This document shows positions 23,822 through 32,806 of a DNA stretch of 64,000 nucleotides, piece after piece. The stretch is from Deltaproteobacteria bacterium. Lineage in GTDB: Bacteria; Myxococcota_A; Polyangia; Haliangiales; SHYZ01. The stretch covers positions 1 to 64,000 of the forward strand of contig JACQUZ010000088.1 in assembly GCA_016210055.1 (NCBI GenBank), given 5' to 3'. The notes below the pieces were generated by a model that made no database searches, was not told where the DNA came from, and saw only the letters and a list, made by a program, of their open reading frames with translations. Both the position numbers and the translations under genes were made by a program. Position 1 is the stretch's first letter; each line of letters starts with the position of its first letter.

Positions 23822-25096
23822 CTACTCTGCTTTCGTCCCCCCACGGTATTGCTCCCGCAGGAGATCCTGCCTGTTTCCCATGGGCTGCGGTGCTCCTCCG
23901 ATCCATGCCTTTTCGGCACGGGTGGAGAGCTCGAATGGATCACCTGACCAGAGCACCAGGTCTGCCGCCGCCCCTTCCTTCAAGACGCCGCGCCCCTTGA
24001 GCCCGAAAAGCGCAGCGGGAACCGACGTCACTGCGGCCAGCGCATCGTCCCACGACAGGCCCTGGGCTACCGCGTTCCCTGCCGCCTGGCGTAGGGTCCG
24101 GACCATCATCGCCTCTTCCATGGTCGATAGGGCGACCGCGACCCCAGCTTGGACCAAGATCGCCGCCGCGTCGTCGCGCACGTGCACGCGGTCGAACGAG
24201 CTCGGGAGGTTTTCCATGGGGTTCAAGATCACCGGCACCTTGGCCCGGGCAAGATGAGTCGCAACCATCCAGGCTTCGGTCCCTCCAGCAATGATGACGC
24301 GCACGTTCAATTCGGTAGCGAGCTTCACCGCGGCCATGATGTCAGCGGCCCGGTCCACGCGCACGACCAGCGGTAGCTTTCCCTGGACGACCTGAGCAAG
24401 CGCTTCAAGGTCGAGACGACTGGCAGCGAGCCTTCGCATTTGATTCCGTTCGAAGGCATCCCGCCTTCGCGAGTACTGTGCGGCGTCGTCCAGGAGCTCA
24501 CGGAGCCGCTCCAGGGCCTTACCGCGCGAACCCGATGCGCTGGCAAGTGCTTCTTCCCCAAGAGCCACGTGCATGGCAACCGGGTCCAAAACGGTGACTT
24601 CCTTTAGCGTTCGATCGTGGCCAAGCGTGACCCACGCTGACATCCCAGATACCAGTCCTCCGCGGGGGACCGTGATCACTTGGGTGACACCTCCCGCCCG
24701 GGCCACGGGTATCGCTATCGACGCGGGGTTGTAACCGTCCGTGACTCGGTACGCGGCATGCACTGCGCTTTCGCCGCCCGGAAATGCCCCTTCGTTGGTG
24801 GACTTGACGAGCCCCACTTCGACGAGCCCAAGCACGGTGAACGAGTCTACGAGCCCGGCTGTGACCACCTTCCCCGTTCCATCGATTCGTCGGGTGCCCG
24901 CTGGGACCTGGACGCTGTTCCCCACGGCGGCGATTACGCCGTCCTTGATGAGGACGGTGGCACGCTCGAGTTTTTTTCCTCGCTCCACGTGCACGGTGGC
25001 GTTTTCTATGGCGACTGCCTCCGTCGCAGCGTGAGCTGCGTGAACCGCTCCGGACATGGCGAGTGCAAGGATAATGAGCGACTGGAATGGCTTCAT
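23822..25096 (-). CDS. Exported amidohydrolase-family protein lacking the HxH metal motif
   Basis: 424 residues with a signal peptide (MKPFQSLIILALAMSGAVHA). The fold is that of imidazolonepropionase-like amidohydrolases: an N-terminal beta sandwich (ENATVHVERGKKLERATVLI), the barrel, and a C-terminal GVLKEGAAADLVLWSGDPFE. Where active enzymes have DxHxH, this protein reads GLVDSFTVLGLVEV, so the first two metal-binding histidines are missing. It may be a non-catalytic partner of the upstream gene product. ATG 25096 follows AAGGAGC and overlaps the stop of the intact paralogue (ATGA); the long frame upstream of it is non-coding. Confidence 0.88.
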   Translation of the reverse strand: MKPFQSLIILALAMSGAVHAAHAATEAVAIENATVHVERGKKLERATVLIKDGVIAAVGNSVQVPAGTRRIDGTGKVVTAGLVDSFTVLGLVEVGLVKSTNEGAFPGGESAVHAAYRVTDGYNPASIAIPVARAGGVTQVITVPRGGLVSGMSAWVTLGHDRTLKEVTVLDPVAMHVALGEEALASASGSRGKALERLRELLDDAAQYSRRRDAFERNQMRRLAASRLDLEALAQVVQGKLPLVVRVDRAADIMAAVKLATELNVRVIIAGGTEAWMVATHLARAKVPVILNPMENLPSSFDRVHVRDDAAAILVQAGVAVALSTMEEAMMVRTLRQAAGNAVAQGLSWDDALAAVTSVPAALFGLKGRGVLKEGAAADLVLWSGDPFELSTRAEKAWIGGAPQPMGNRQDLLREQYRGGTKAE

Positions 25097-26628
25097 GGGG
25101 CAGCTCCTTCTCGCGCTGAGTTGCCGATCTCGAAGTCCGTGGGACGGCGCCCCACCCGGCGGTCGAATACCTTGCGTCCGCGCACAAGGACAAGATCCGG
25201 GCGTGAGTAGACGGAAAACGGATGGCCGCTCCAAAGGACGACGTCAGCGCGCTTGCCCACCTCGAGCGTACCCGTGACCTTCTCGATCCCAAGGACCCAC
25301 GCGGGGTTCGCGGTAATCCAGCGGAGCGCCTCGTCTTCACTGATCGGAATCCCAGCCGCACGCCCTGCATTCATTGCCTTTGCAGCTTCCTGGTTCAGGC
25401 GCTGAATACCCAGCGACGAATCAGAATGAATAACCGCGCGGCCTCCGGCTTGGGAGAAGAGCGCGGCGTTCTCGGGGATTCCATCGAGCGCCTCCATCTT
25501 GAAGCCCCACCAGTCGGCCCAGGTCGAGACCGCGATCCCGTGGCTCACCAGCACGTCCCGGATCTTGTACGCGTCGAGGGCGTGGTGAAACGAGCGGATG
25601 CCAAACCCGAGCTCATCCGCTAGGGCCACGAGCTGGAGCATGTCACTCGCGCGATAGCAGTGGAGCTGCACGAGGGTATTCCCCTCGAGGACATCCGCAA
25701 GTACCTCGAGCCGCTCGTCACGCGGCGGCGGGCTAGGCGCAGGTACTGGCTTTACACGATCGGGCTTTCCCGCGGCCTTGGCCTGGTCGTCCAGCTCTGC
25801 GGCTCGCGCCCGTTTCCTTTCCCACAGGGCCCGTTCACGCTTGTACGTCGAGAGCTTTGCTCGATGCTCGGCCGCTTCGAAAAAGATCGCGCGCAACGTG
25901 GCAAGTTCGCCCATCCGTGTCTTTGGCCCCCCTTTTTCCCCATGAAGGCGCTTCGGGTTCTCTCCGCAGGCCATCTTGAGGGTAGGGGGTGCATCTGGAA
26001 AGCGAACGTCTCCCGCCCCACGTCCCAGGCGCATTTCCACGGTGAGGCCAAGCCCGCCGATGAGGTTCGCCGATCCCGGAAGGATTTGGGCCACCGTCAC
26101 TCCGCCCGCGCTCGCACGGGTAATCGCCGGATCTTGGGGCCAGTACGCGGACACCACGGAGGCGCTGGGCGTCACGACCTCGGACATCTCATTCCCATCG
26201 CTGTTCGCGTCTACCCACGGGGCGGGGTACACGCCAACATGCGAATGGGTATCGATGATCCCGGGCGTGACGAATTTCCCCTGGGCATTGATTTCCTCGG
26301 CACCGGGTGGGGCAGGGGTAGAGTTGTCGCCCACGGCTGCAATCACATCGCTCTTGAGCACGATGGTGCCGTCCTCGATCCGGCGACCAGTCGCGGTGAG
26401 GATTGTCGCGTGGCGAAGAACCAACGCGGGGTGGGCGGGTTCTTGCGTGGCCAACTGGGGGGAAGGGCGTGGCTTGGGGAACGCTGGCTCGGGGTCATGC
26501 CAGTCCTCTTCCTTGATATCTAGCTCGATGCTCTCGTTCTTGTCCGGCGTGGTCGGTGCTGGCGGAGCTTTTTGGCAGCTCACGAGCCCACCCGCGAGCA
26601 GAAGGGGGAGAACGCCCGGTGTGCGCAT
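25093..26628 (-). CDS. Amidohydrolase-family lipoprotein with intact HxH
   Basis: 511 residues. The N-terminus MRTPGVLPLLLAGGLVSC is a lipoprotein signal. The barrel has the metal-binding GIIDTHSHVGVYPAP near residue 110, and later HCYRASDMLQLVALADELG, GIRSFHHALDAYKI and VIHSDSS, consistent with an active metallohydrolase of the imidazolonepropionase-like group. The C-terminus GTLEVGKRADVVLWSGHPFS is the usual closing beta sandwich. A charged central insertion (about 250-310) is unusual. No ribosome site is visible at ATG 26628. An extended -10 (TGCTAAAAC) 8 bases upstream suggests leaderless initiation. It is translationally coupled to the HxH-less paralogue. Confidence 0.9.
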   Translation of the reverse strand: MRTPGVLPLLLAGGLVSCQKAPPAPTTPDKNESIELDIKEEDWHDPEPAFPKPRPSPQLATQEPAHPALVLRHATILTATGRRIEDGTIVLKSDVIAAVGDNSTPAPPGAEEINAQGKFVTPGIIDTHSHVGVYPAPWVDANSDGNEMSEVVTPSASVVSAYWPQDPAITRASAGGVTVAQILPGSANLIGGLGLTVEMRLGRGAGDVRFPDAPPTLKMACGENPKRLHGEKGGPKTRMGELATLRAIFFEAAEHRAKLSTYKRERALWERKRARAAELDDQAKAAGKPDRVKPVPAPSPPPRDERLEVLADVLEGNTLVQLHCYRASDMLQLVALADELGFGIRSFHHALDAYKIRDVLVSHGIAVSTWADWWGFKMEALDGIPENAALFSQAGGRAVIHSDSSLGIQRLNQEAAKAMNAGRAAGIPISEDEALRWITANPAWVLGIEKVTGTLEVGKRADVVLWSGHPFSVYSRPDLVLVRGRKVFDRRVGRRPTDFEIGNSAREGAAP

Positions 26629-26655
26629 GGCGCCGCGTTTTAGCAAATATGTGGT

Positions 26656-26672
26656 GCGCTTGCTACAAGCGC
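26656..26672. promoter_or_regulatory. Inverted repeat upstream of the amidohydrolase operon
   Basis: GCGCTTGCTACAAGCGC has perfect 7-base arms around a 3-base centre. It lies 14 bases upstream of the TGCTAAAAC extended -10 of the minus-strand amidohydrolase gene, where the -35 would be, so it could be an operator. Confidence 0.4.
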
Positions 26673-26844
26673 CGGCCGACCCGTCTGGAATGCTTGGGGT
26701 ATGGAAAAATGCGCTGTGACAGGAATGCACTGTTCAGCGGGGTGGGATGACCCGGCCGGCGACCCGAGTAGCCATGGAGAGTACGTCATTTCAGCGTGTT
26801 AGGTCGCAGCCGCGTTGGTCTGAAGGTTGCTACTCCGGAGTGAT

Positions 26845-27204
26845 GTGTCGGTTACTAGCGTAGATGAAGCGACTCAGACGGACTGGGTGACCGGGTTGGC
26901 GCAAGCCACATTGGTTCTCAACCTCCTGGACGGCGTATTCACCCTTCTCGTGGTCTTGTCTGGGCTAGCGGTAGAGGCGAACCCATTGATGGGACGACTC
27001 TTGGACCTCGGCCCGGTCCAGTTCATGGTAGGCAAGACGGCCCTCGTATCCATGGGAGTCTGGCTGCTGTGGCGGATGCGTTCCAATCGCCTCGCCGTAG
27101 CAGGTCTCATGGCCACCATGGTGGTTTACGCCCTCCTCGTCCTTTACCATATCCAAGCGACGACCTTTGGGACCGACACCCTTTGGTCCGTGCTCCTCCC
27201 GTGA
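26845..27204 (+). CDS. DUF5658 family small membrane protein
   Basis: 119 residues from a GTG preceded by CGGAG; a TTG at 26827 would add six residues. Three hydrophobic segments follow the arrangement of DUF5658: LNLLDGVFTLLVVLSGLAVE (residues about 22-41), EANPLMGRLLDLGPVQFMVG with the NPLM turn, then VSMGVWLLWRMR and a last helix. Such proteins are small integral membrane proteins of unknown function (family knowledge). It stands alone between a divergent amidohydrolase operon and the large kinase gene. Confidence 0.8.
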   Translation: MSVTSVDEATQTDWVTGLAQATLVLNLLDGVFTLLVVLSGLAVEANPLMGRLLDLGPVQFMVGKTALVSMGVWLLWRMRSNRLAVAGLMATMVVYALLVLYHIQATTFGTDTLWSVLLP

Positions 27205-27269
27205 ACCAACCCCATACCTTCTCCTGGATTAGGTAGACCTGCCTCCATAGGTTGGCGATACTAGGGCGG

Positions 27270-30200
27270 ATGCGCGCAGGTGATGTGGTCGCCGAGCGCT
27301 TCGAGCTCGAGAGCCTCGCGGCGACGGGGGGCATGGGAGTGGTCTGGAAGGCTAGGGACCGCCATGCAGGTGCGCCCGTAGCCCTAAAGATCCTCCAAAC
27401 CCAGAGCTCGGGCCGGGCTGACCGCTTCCAGCGTGAGGCGCGGGTGCTGGCCGAGCTGTCACACCCAGGAATCGTGCGGTATATCGCCCACGGAACCACG
27501 ATGCCAGGCGAGCAGTACCTGGCCATGGAGTGGCTCGAAGGCGAGGATTTATCCGAGCACTTGGCCCGTGAGCAGCTCTCGGTCGCCGACTCCATTGTCC
27601 TCGCAGGACGAGTTGCCGAGGCCTTGGCAATTGCCCACTCGCACGGAATCGTCCATCGGGACATCAAGCCGAGCAACCTGTTCCTCCCCGATGCGGATAT
27701 CCAACGCGTCAAGATCCTCGATTTCGGCGTGGCGCGGTTTACCCGAGCCCTCGATTCCGCCACGCGAACCGGGAATCGCGTAGGCACGCCAAGGTACATG
27801 GCGCCCGAGCAGGTGCGCGGCGCCAAGGACCTCGACGCGCGCGCGGACGTTTTCGCCCTCGCCTGCGTCCTTTACGCGTGCTTGGTCGGTCGCCCTGCGT
27901 TTGTGGGCGAGGACGAAATGGCGGTGCTCGCCAAGATTCTCCTCGAGGAACCGCCGCGGGTGTCGGAGCTTCGCACCGGCATCCCCCGCGAGCTCGAGGC
28001 CCTCCTCGTGCGCATGCTGTCAAAGGATCGCAAGGGACGGCCGAAGGACGGCGCGGCAGTGGCGGCAGAGCTGGCCCTGATCAGCGCAGTGTCTGTCGGC
28101 GACTTGTCGCCAGCTCGTTCTCGAAGCGAAGCTCTTACAGAGGGGGAGCAGCGACTCCTGAGCGTCATCCTGGTAGGGAGGCAAGACCGTTCGCCAGAGA
28201 ATCCCGCACTCTCGATCTCGGTCCCCGAGTGGGGTGAAATGGCCCAGAGGACCCGTGAGCTCACCGCAGCAGCGCACCGCCACGGCGCTCGCCTCGAGGA
28301 GCTGGCCGACGGATCTGTGGTCGTGACCGTGGCTGGGCGGGGCATGGCAACGGACCAGGCGGCCCAAGCTTCTCGCTGCGCGCTGGCCATGCGGGCGATC
28401 GCTCCGCACAGCCCCATGGCGCTCGCAACTGGCCGGGGCGTCGTCTTGGGTCGGCTCCCCGTCGGGGAAGTCCTGGACCGTGCGGCGCGAATCATGCGCG
28501 CCTGGATGCGGCGTGAGAGGAGCGGCCCTGCCGCAACGGGTGGGGTGGCGGCAAGCGCGGCCATTCCGATTGACGAGGTGACCGCCGGGCTCTTGGACAC
28601 CCGCTTTGACGTGGGCGGGGACGACGATGGGCTACTGCTCAGGGCGGAGCGAGACATCGCGGAGTTCCACAGGACGCTCCTAGGTCGTCCGAGCGCCTGC
28701 GTTGGGCGGGAGAGGGACCTCGGTATCCTCGTCGGGATTTTTGATGAATGCGTCTCCGAGCCGGTGGCGCGGGCGGTTCTCATCACGGCGCCTGCAGGCG
28801 TTGGGAAGTCCCGCCTGCGCTACGAGTTCTTGCGCAAGATTCGGCAGCGCGGGGAATCCGTCGAAATCCTCATCGGCCGGGGCGACCCCATGCGTGCGGG
28901 CTCCCCCTTCGGCATGATTGCACCTGCCCTCCGCCGGACGGCGGGCGTCTTGGACGGTGAGCCCTTGGACGTGCGGCGCCGCAAGCTGGCGGCCCGGGCC
29001 GCACGGCATGTACCCGTGTCTGAGCGTCCACGGGTCGCCGAGTTCCTAGGCGAGCTGGTCGGGATTCCCTTTCCCGACGAGGACAGCGTCCAGCTCCGCT
29101 CGGCGCGAAAGGACGCCATGCTCATGGGCGACCAAATGCGCCGCGCGTGGGAGGATTGGCTGGCGGCCGAGTGCGACGCGCAGCCCGTCCTGGTTGTTCT
29201 TGAGGACCTACACTGGGGCGATGTACCGACGGTGAAATTCATCGACTCGGCCTTGCGCAACCTGGAGGACTGTCGTCTCATGGTCCTCGCCCTGTCGCGG
29301 CCCGAGGTGCACGACCTCTTCCCGAAGCTTTGGGCAGGCCGACCGGTGACCGACATCCAGCTCGGCCAGCTCACGCGCAAGGCCTCGGAGAAGCTCATTC
29401 GCGAGGCGCTGGGCAAGCGCGCCACGCCCGAGGTGATCGGCGGCATCGTCGAGCGGGCCCAGGGGAACGCCTTTTTCCTGGAGGAGCTCACCCGATCCGT
29501 GGCAGAAAGCGGCGAGACCGCGTTGCCAGGCACCGTGCTCGCCATGCTGCAGGCGCGCCTCGAATCTCTGCCCGCCGAAGCGCGGCGCGTCTTACGTGCT
29601 GGGAGCGTTTTCGGCCAGGTGTTTTGGCATGCGGGCGTCGTGGCGCTTCTCGGTGGGGAAGGGGCAGCTGCCCAAGCCGACGAGTGGTTGCAGGAGCTCG
29701 TGGAGCGCGAGGTGATCACCCGGCGAACGGAAGGGCGCTTCCCAGGGCAGGTGGAGCACGTGTTTCGGCACGCCCTCCTTAGGGACGCGTCATATGCCAT
29801 GCTCACGGATCGAGATCTTGCGCTGGGGCACAGGCTCGCCGGCAAGTGGCTCGAGCAAGTGGGGGAGAGCGACGCCATGCTCTTGGCCGAGCACTTCGAG
29901 AGGGGCCAGGAGCCGACGAGGGCGATCGCGTTCTTCCGCCGTGCCGCGGAGCAGGCACTCGAGGGGCACGACATCAAGCAGGTCATTATCCGTGCGGAGC
30001 GGGGCCTCTCGCTTGGCGCTACGGGCGACGGGCTAGGGGCGCTCAAGCACCTCCAAGCCATGGCGCATGAGTGGTGCGGCGACAACGCCGAGGCCGAGAC
30101 CTGCGGTCTCGAGGCCATGAAGTGGCTCCGAAGGGGCAGCCCACTATGGTACGACGCTGCGGCCGAGGTGGCCATGGTCAGCGGTCGCCTCGGCAACTAC

Positions 30201-31202
30201 AAGAGGCTCTTGGCACTTTCACACGCACTCCTCGAGATGGGGAACGGCAGCGAAGCCACCGGTTCCAGCGTCATCGCCCTGTGCGTCACGGCGTCAGAGC
30301 TCGTGCAGGCAGGGCAGCGAGAGCTGGCTGACGCGCTTCTGGCTAGGGCTAGGGAGACAGGCGCCGAAATCTCGCAGCGAGAGCCGGCGGCCAGAGGCTG
30401 GCTGCACCGGGTCCAGTCCACGCGCGCCCTCATCCTTGGCGATCCGGCGGCCTGCTTGCACCACGCCGAGCTATCTGCCCAGTCGTTTGCCGAGGCTGGC
30501 GACTTGCGGAACGCATGGTGTACCGGCCAGGTCAATGCGGGCCTCGCATGCTTGGAGATCGGCGATTACGCCCAGGCAGAGCGTGCCTTGAGGGATGCCC
30601 TGGCTACTGCCGAGCGACTCGGCGTGCAGCAGACTGCCTCGGTCGCCAAGCAATACCTCGGGCTTGCCTTGGCACGCATGGGCTCCCTCGAGCAGGCGCG
30701 CCTGGTCGAGACGTCTGCGCTCGAGGAATTCACGGCATACGGCGATCAGCGATGCGCCGGAATGGCGCGGATCTACCTGGCCCAGATCCTGGAGTGGTGG
30801 GGGGATCTCGGTGAGGCCGAACGCGAGGCGCGTGGGGCGTGCGAGCTCCTTAGGCCCGCACCGCGCACCCAAGCCCATGCGCTCGCGGTCTTGTCGCACG
30901 TTCTTCTTGCGGGCGGGCGGACAAATGAGGCCCGGGCCACGTCGGCACAGGCCTTGGCCATGTTGGAGGCGCTGGGTGGAATCGACGAAGGGGAGGTCCT
31001 CTTGCGCCTGGTCGATGCCCAGGCTCGACGCCAGGCGGGCGACAAGAGCTCCGCACGGGCGGCCATCCTCGAAGCACGCGACAAGCTCCTTGCCCGAGCC
31101 GAAAAAATCGGCGATACCGCATCTCGTCAGAGCTTCCTGGAGCGAGTCCCAGAAAATGCGCTCACCCTTGAGCTGGCCCGGGACTGGTTCGAAGAAAATT
31201 GA
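27270..31202 (+). CDS. Ser/Thr kinase - degenerate cyclase-like - AAA ATPase - TPR signalling protein
   Basis: 1310 residues. A Hanks kinase occupies residues 8-270: glycine loop ATGGMGVVWKA, lysine VALKIL, catalytic IVHRDIKPSNLF (about 127), ILDFGVARF and GTPRYMAPEQ, all intact. Residues 290-470 resemble a class III cyclase homology domain (LTEGEQRLLSVILVG, then ALATGRGVVLGRLPVG) without its metal-binding aspartates. A STAND-type ATPase follows: Walker A APAGVGKS at about 507 and Walker B VLVVLEDLHWGD. The last 450 residues are TPR-like helical repeats. There is no membrane helix. ATG 27270 is preferred over a TTG six codons upstream. The architecture is common in Myxococcota (family knowledge). 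Confidence 0.93.
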   Translation: MRAGDVVAERFELESLAATGGMGVVWKARDRHAGAPVALKILQTQSSGRADRFQREARVLAELSHPGIVRYIAHGTTMPGEQYLAMEWLEGEDLSEHLAREQLSVADSIVLAGRVAEALAIAHSHGIVHRDIKPSNLFLPDADIQRVKILDFGVARFTRALDSATRTGNRVGTPRYMAPEQVRGAKDLDARADVFALACVLYACLVGRPAFVGEDEMAVLAKILLEEPPRVSELRTGIPRELEALLVRMLSKDRKGRPKDGAAVAAELALISAVSVGDLSPARSRSEALTEGEQRLLSVILVGRQDRSPENPALSISVPEWGEMAQRTRELTAAAHRHGARLEELADGSVVVTVAGRGMATDQAAQASRCALAMRAIAPHSPMALATGRGVVLGRLPVGEVLDRAARIMRAWMRRERSGPAATGGVAASAAIPIDEVTAGLLDTRFDVGGDDDGLLLRAERDIAEFHRTLLGRPSACVGRERDLGILVGIFDECVSEPVARAVLITAPAGVGKSRLRYEFLRKIRQRGESVEILIGRGDPMRAGSPFGMIAPALRRTAGVLDGEPLDVRRRKLAARAARHVPVSERPRVAEFLGELVGIPFPDEDSVQLRSARKDAMLMGDQMRRAWEDWLAAECDAQPVLVVLEDLHWGDVPTVKFIDSALRNLEDCRLMVLALSRPEVHDLFPKLWAGRPVTDIQLGQLTRKASEKLIREALGKRATPEVIGGIVERAQGNAFFLEELTRSVAESGETALPGTVLAMLQARLESLPAEARRVLRAGSVFGQVFWHAGVVALLGGEGAAAQADEWLQELVEREVITRRTEGRFPGQVEHVFRHALLRDASYAMLTDRDLALGHRLAGKWLEQVGESDAMLLAEHFERGQEPTRAIAFFRRAAEQALEGHDIKQVIIRAERGLSLGATGDGLGALKHLQAMAHEWCGDNAEAETCGLEAMKWLRRGSPLWYDAAAEVAMVSGRLGNYKRLLALSHALLEMGNGSEATGSSVIALCVTASELVQAGQRELADALLARARETGAEISQREPAARGWLHRVQSTRALILGDPAACLHHAELSAQSFAEAGDLRNAWCTGQVNAGLACLEIGDYAQAERALRDALATAERLGVQQTASVAKQYLGLALARMGSLEQARLVETSALEEFTAYGDQRCAGMARIYLAQILEWWGDLGEAEREARGACELLRPAPRTQAHALAVLSHVLLAGGRTNEARATSAQALAMLEALGGIDEGEVLLRLVDAQARRQAGDKSSARAAILEARDKLLARAEKIGDTASRQSFLERVPENALTLELARDWFEEN

Positions 31203-31210
31203 GACCACAA

Positions 31211-32011
31211 ATGCCCCACGTTCCCAAAATGTCGACAAGGCGCAAGCTCGCGATCGCCACCTGGAACGCCCCGCGTGAGGGGAGCATCTTTGGCAGGCTG
31301 ACGGTCAACGCCACGGCGCTCCTCGCGTACCTGGAAGGACTTCGTCACGCGAGCGGAGAAAAGGTGACCATCACCCATCTCGTTGGAAAGGCAATTGCGG
31401 AGGCCCTCAGGCACGCGCCATCGCTGAACGGTCGGATCTCGCTCGGCCGCTTTGTGCCCCACGAGACCATAGACATCGCCTTCCTGGTGGCCATGGAAGA
31501 AGGCGCCGACTTGGCAAAGGCCAAGGTGGCGTCGGTAGACAAGAAATCGGTGGTGGACATTGCGCGAGAGCTGCGGGCCATGGCCGAGCGCCTGCGCAGG
31601 CGTCGAGATCAAGACTTCGAAAAAAGCACGAACGTGCTGCGGTGGCTTCCGACCTGGATCATCAAGCCGCTCACCCGTGTCTTCGGTTGGTTATCGGGCG
31701 CCCTCGGTATTTCCGCTCGCATGCTTGGACTCGAGCGATTCCCATTCGGCTCGTGCATCGTCACGAACGTGGGCATGTTTGGGATCGACGAAGGGTTCGC
31801 CCCGCTCGTCCCGTTCGCCCACGTCCCCATGGTCGTGCTCGTCGGTGCGGTGAGCGAGAAGCCTGCCGTGGTGGACGGCCACGTCGTTGCGCAGCCCCAG
31901 CTGACGCTCACTGCGACCATCGACCATAGGTACATCGAGGGGTACCACCTGGCGACCGTGGCCCGGGTCGTCAAGGATCACCTGGAAAACCCCGACAAGT
32001 TCGCTTCCTGA
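31211..32011 (+). CDS. Stand-alone E2-type 2-oxoacid dehydrogenase acyltransferase domain
   Basis: 266 residues corresponding only to the trimeric catalytic domain of dihydrolipoamide acyltransferases, with no lipoyl or peripheral-subunit-binding domain. Signature regions are STRRKLAIATWNAPRE at the N-terminus, THLVGKAIAEALRHAPSLNG, and the active-site segment TIDHRYIEGYHLATVARVV, where the usual DHRxxDG reads DHRYIEG (catalytic His kept, Asp to Glu). A hydrophobic insertion sits around residues 145-175. With no E1 or E3 neighbours, it may be an acetyltransferase-like relative (CAT fold) of another acyl acceptor. It starts 8 bases after the kinase gene. Confidence 0.85.
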   Translation: MPHVPKMSTRRKLAIATWNAPREGSIFGRLTVNATALLAYLEGLRHASGEKVTITHLVGKAIAEALRHAPSLNGRISLGRFVPHETIDIAFLVAMEEGADLAKAKVASVDKKSVVDIARELRAMAERLRRRRDQDFEKSTNVLRWLPTWIIKPLTRVFGWLSGALGISARMLGLERFPFGSCIVTNVGMFGIDEGFAPLVPFAHVPMVVLVGAVSEKPAVVDGHVVAQPQLTLTATIDHRYIEGYHLATVARVVKDHLENPDKFAS

Positions 32012-32023
32012 GGGGGAATCAAA

Positions 32024-32800
32024 GTGCGCATCGCCCTTGTTCGTGGCATTCCCGATAGCTTTTCGGAGAGCTTGAAGCTCGAAGTGCCTAAGACCCCCAT
32101 CCACGTGGGGCGAGCCAAGGAGCAGCACGGCAGGTACGTCGCCGAGCTCATGCGCCTCGTGGACCGCGTCATCGAGATCCCTGCCGACCCACGCTTCCCC
32201 GACTGCTGTTTCGTCGAGGACACGGCCGTTGTCGCTGGCGACAGGGCCGTAATCACCCGTCCCGGCGCGCCTTCACGCAATGGCGAACAGGAGCAGGTCG
32301 GTGTGGTGCTCGGCAGTCTAGGGCTCGCGACAACCGCGATGACCCCGCCCGCCACTCTCGACGGAGGGGACGTGCTCCGGGTGGGAAATCATGTCTTCGT
32401 CGGTCGTTCGAGCCGGACGAACGAAGCGGGCATCGAGCAACTCGCCAGGGTATTTTGCGACTACCAAGTCCATGCGGTTCCCGTCGATTACGGGCTCCAC
32501 CTGAAGTCCATGCTGAGCCTGGTCGGGGAGTGGAACGTCGCGGTGGCGCGCTGCCCGGCTGGCGAGCGCGCGGCGCACGTGATCAAAGACAAGGTCCCCG
32601 ACATGCGATTCACGTGGTTGCCTGATCTGCATGCCGCGAATTGCTTGCTCATCGGCGAAAACCTGATCCACCTCGCCGGGTATCCCGCGAGCCGCGGCGT
32701 GCTCGAAGGCACGGGCAAGACTCTCCTCGGACTCGACATGGGAGAGCTCGAGAAGGCCGACGGCGGGCTGACGTGCTTGTCGATCGTGGTTGAGCGCTAG
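32024..32800 (+). CDS. Dimethylarginine dimethylaminohydrolase (DDAH) / arginine deiminase-like
   Basis: 258 residues of the pentein fold, matching DDAH length. Catalytic elements are in place: CCFVEDTAVVAGDRAV (acidic substrate pocket), PPATLDGGDVLRVG, the catalytic histidine in GLHLKSMLSLVGEWN (about residue 163) and the terminal nucleophilic cysteine in ADGGLTCLSIVVER. It would hydrolyse methylarginine to citrulline plus dimethylamine, or a related guanidino substrate (family knowledge). The GTG start follows GAGGGGGAA. It is on the same strand as the E2-like gene, 12 bases downstream; the arginase-family gene at 22141 is a second guanidino enzyme in the window. Confidence 0.92.
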   Translation: MRIALVRGIPDSFSESLKLEVPKTPIHVGRAKEQHGRYVAELMRLVDRVIEIPADPRFPDCCFVEDTAVVAGDRAVITRPGAPSRNGEQEQVGVVLGSLGLATTAMTPPATLDGGDVLRVGNHVFVGRSSRTNEAGIEQLARVFCDYQVHAVPVDYGLHLKSMLSLVGEWNVAVARCPAGERAAHVIKDKVPDMRFTWLPDLHAANCLLIGENLIHLAGYPASRGVLEGTGKTLLGLDMGELEKADGGLTCLSIVVER

Positions 32801-32806
32801 CGAATC

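Noticed and set aside
28820-30196. 458-codon minus-strand frame
   Set aside because: Antisense to the ATPase/TPR part of the 27270 kinase; Ser/Arg/Ala-rich shadow.
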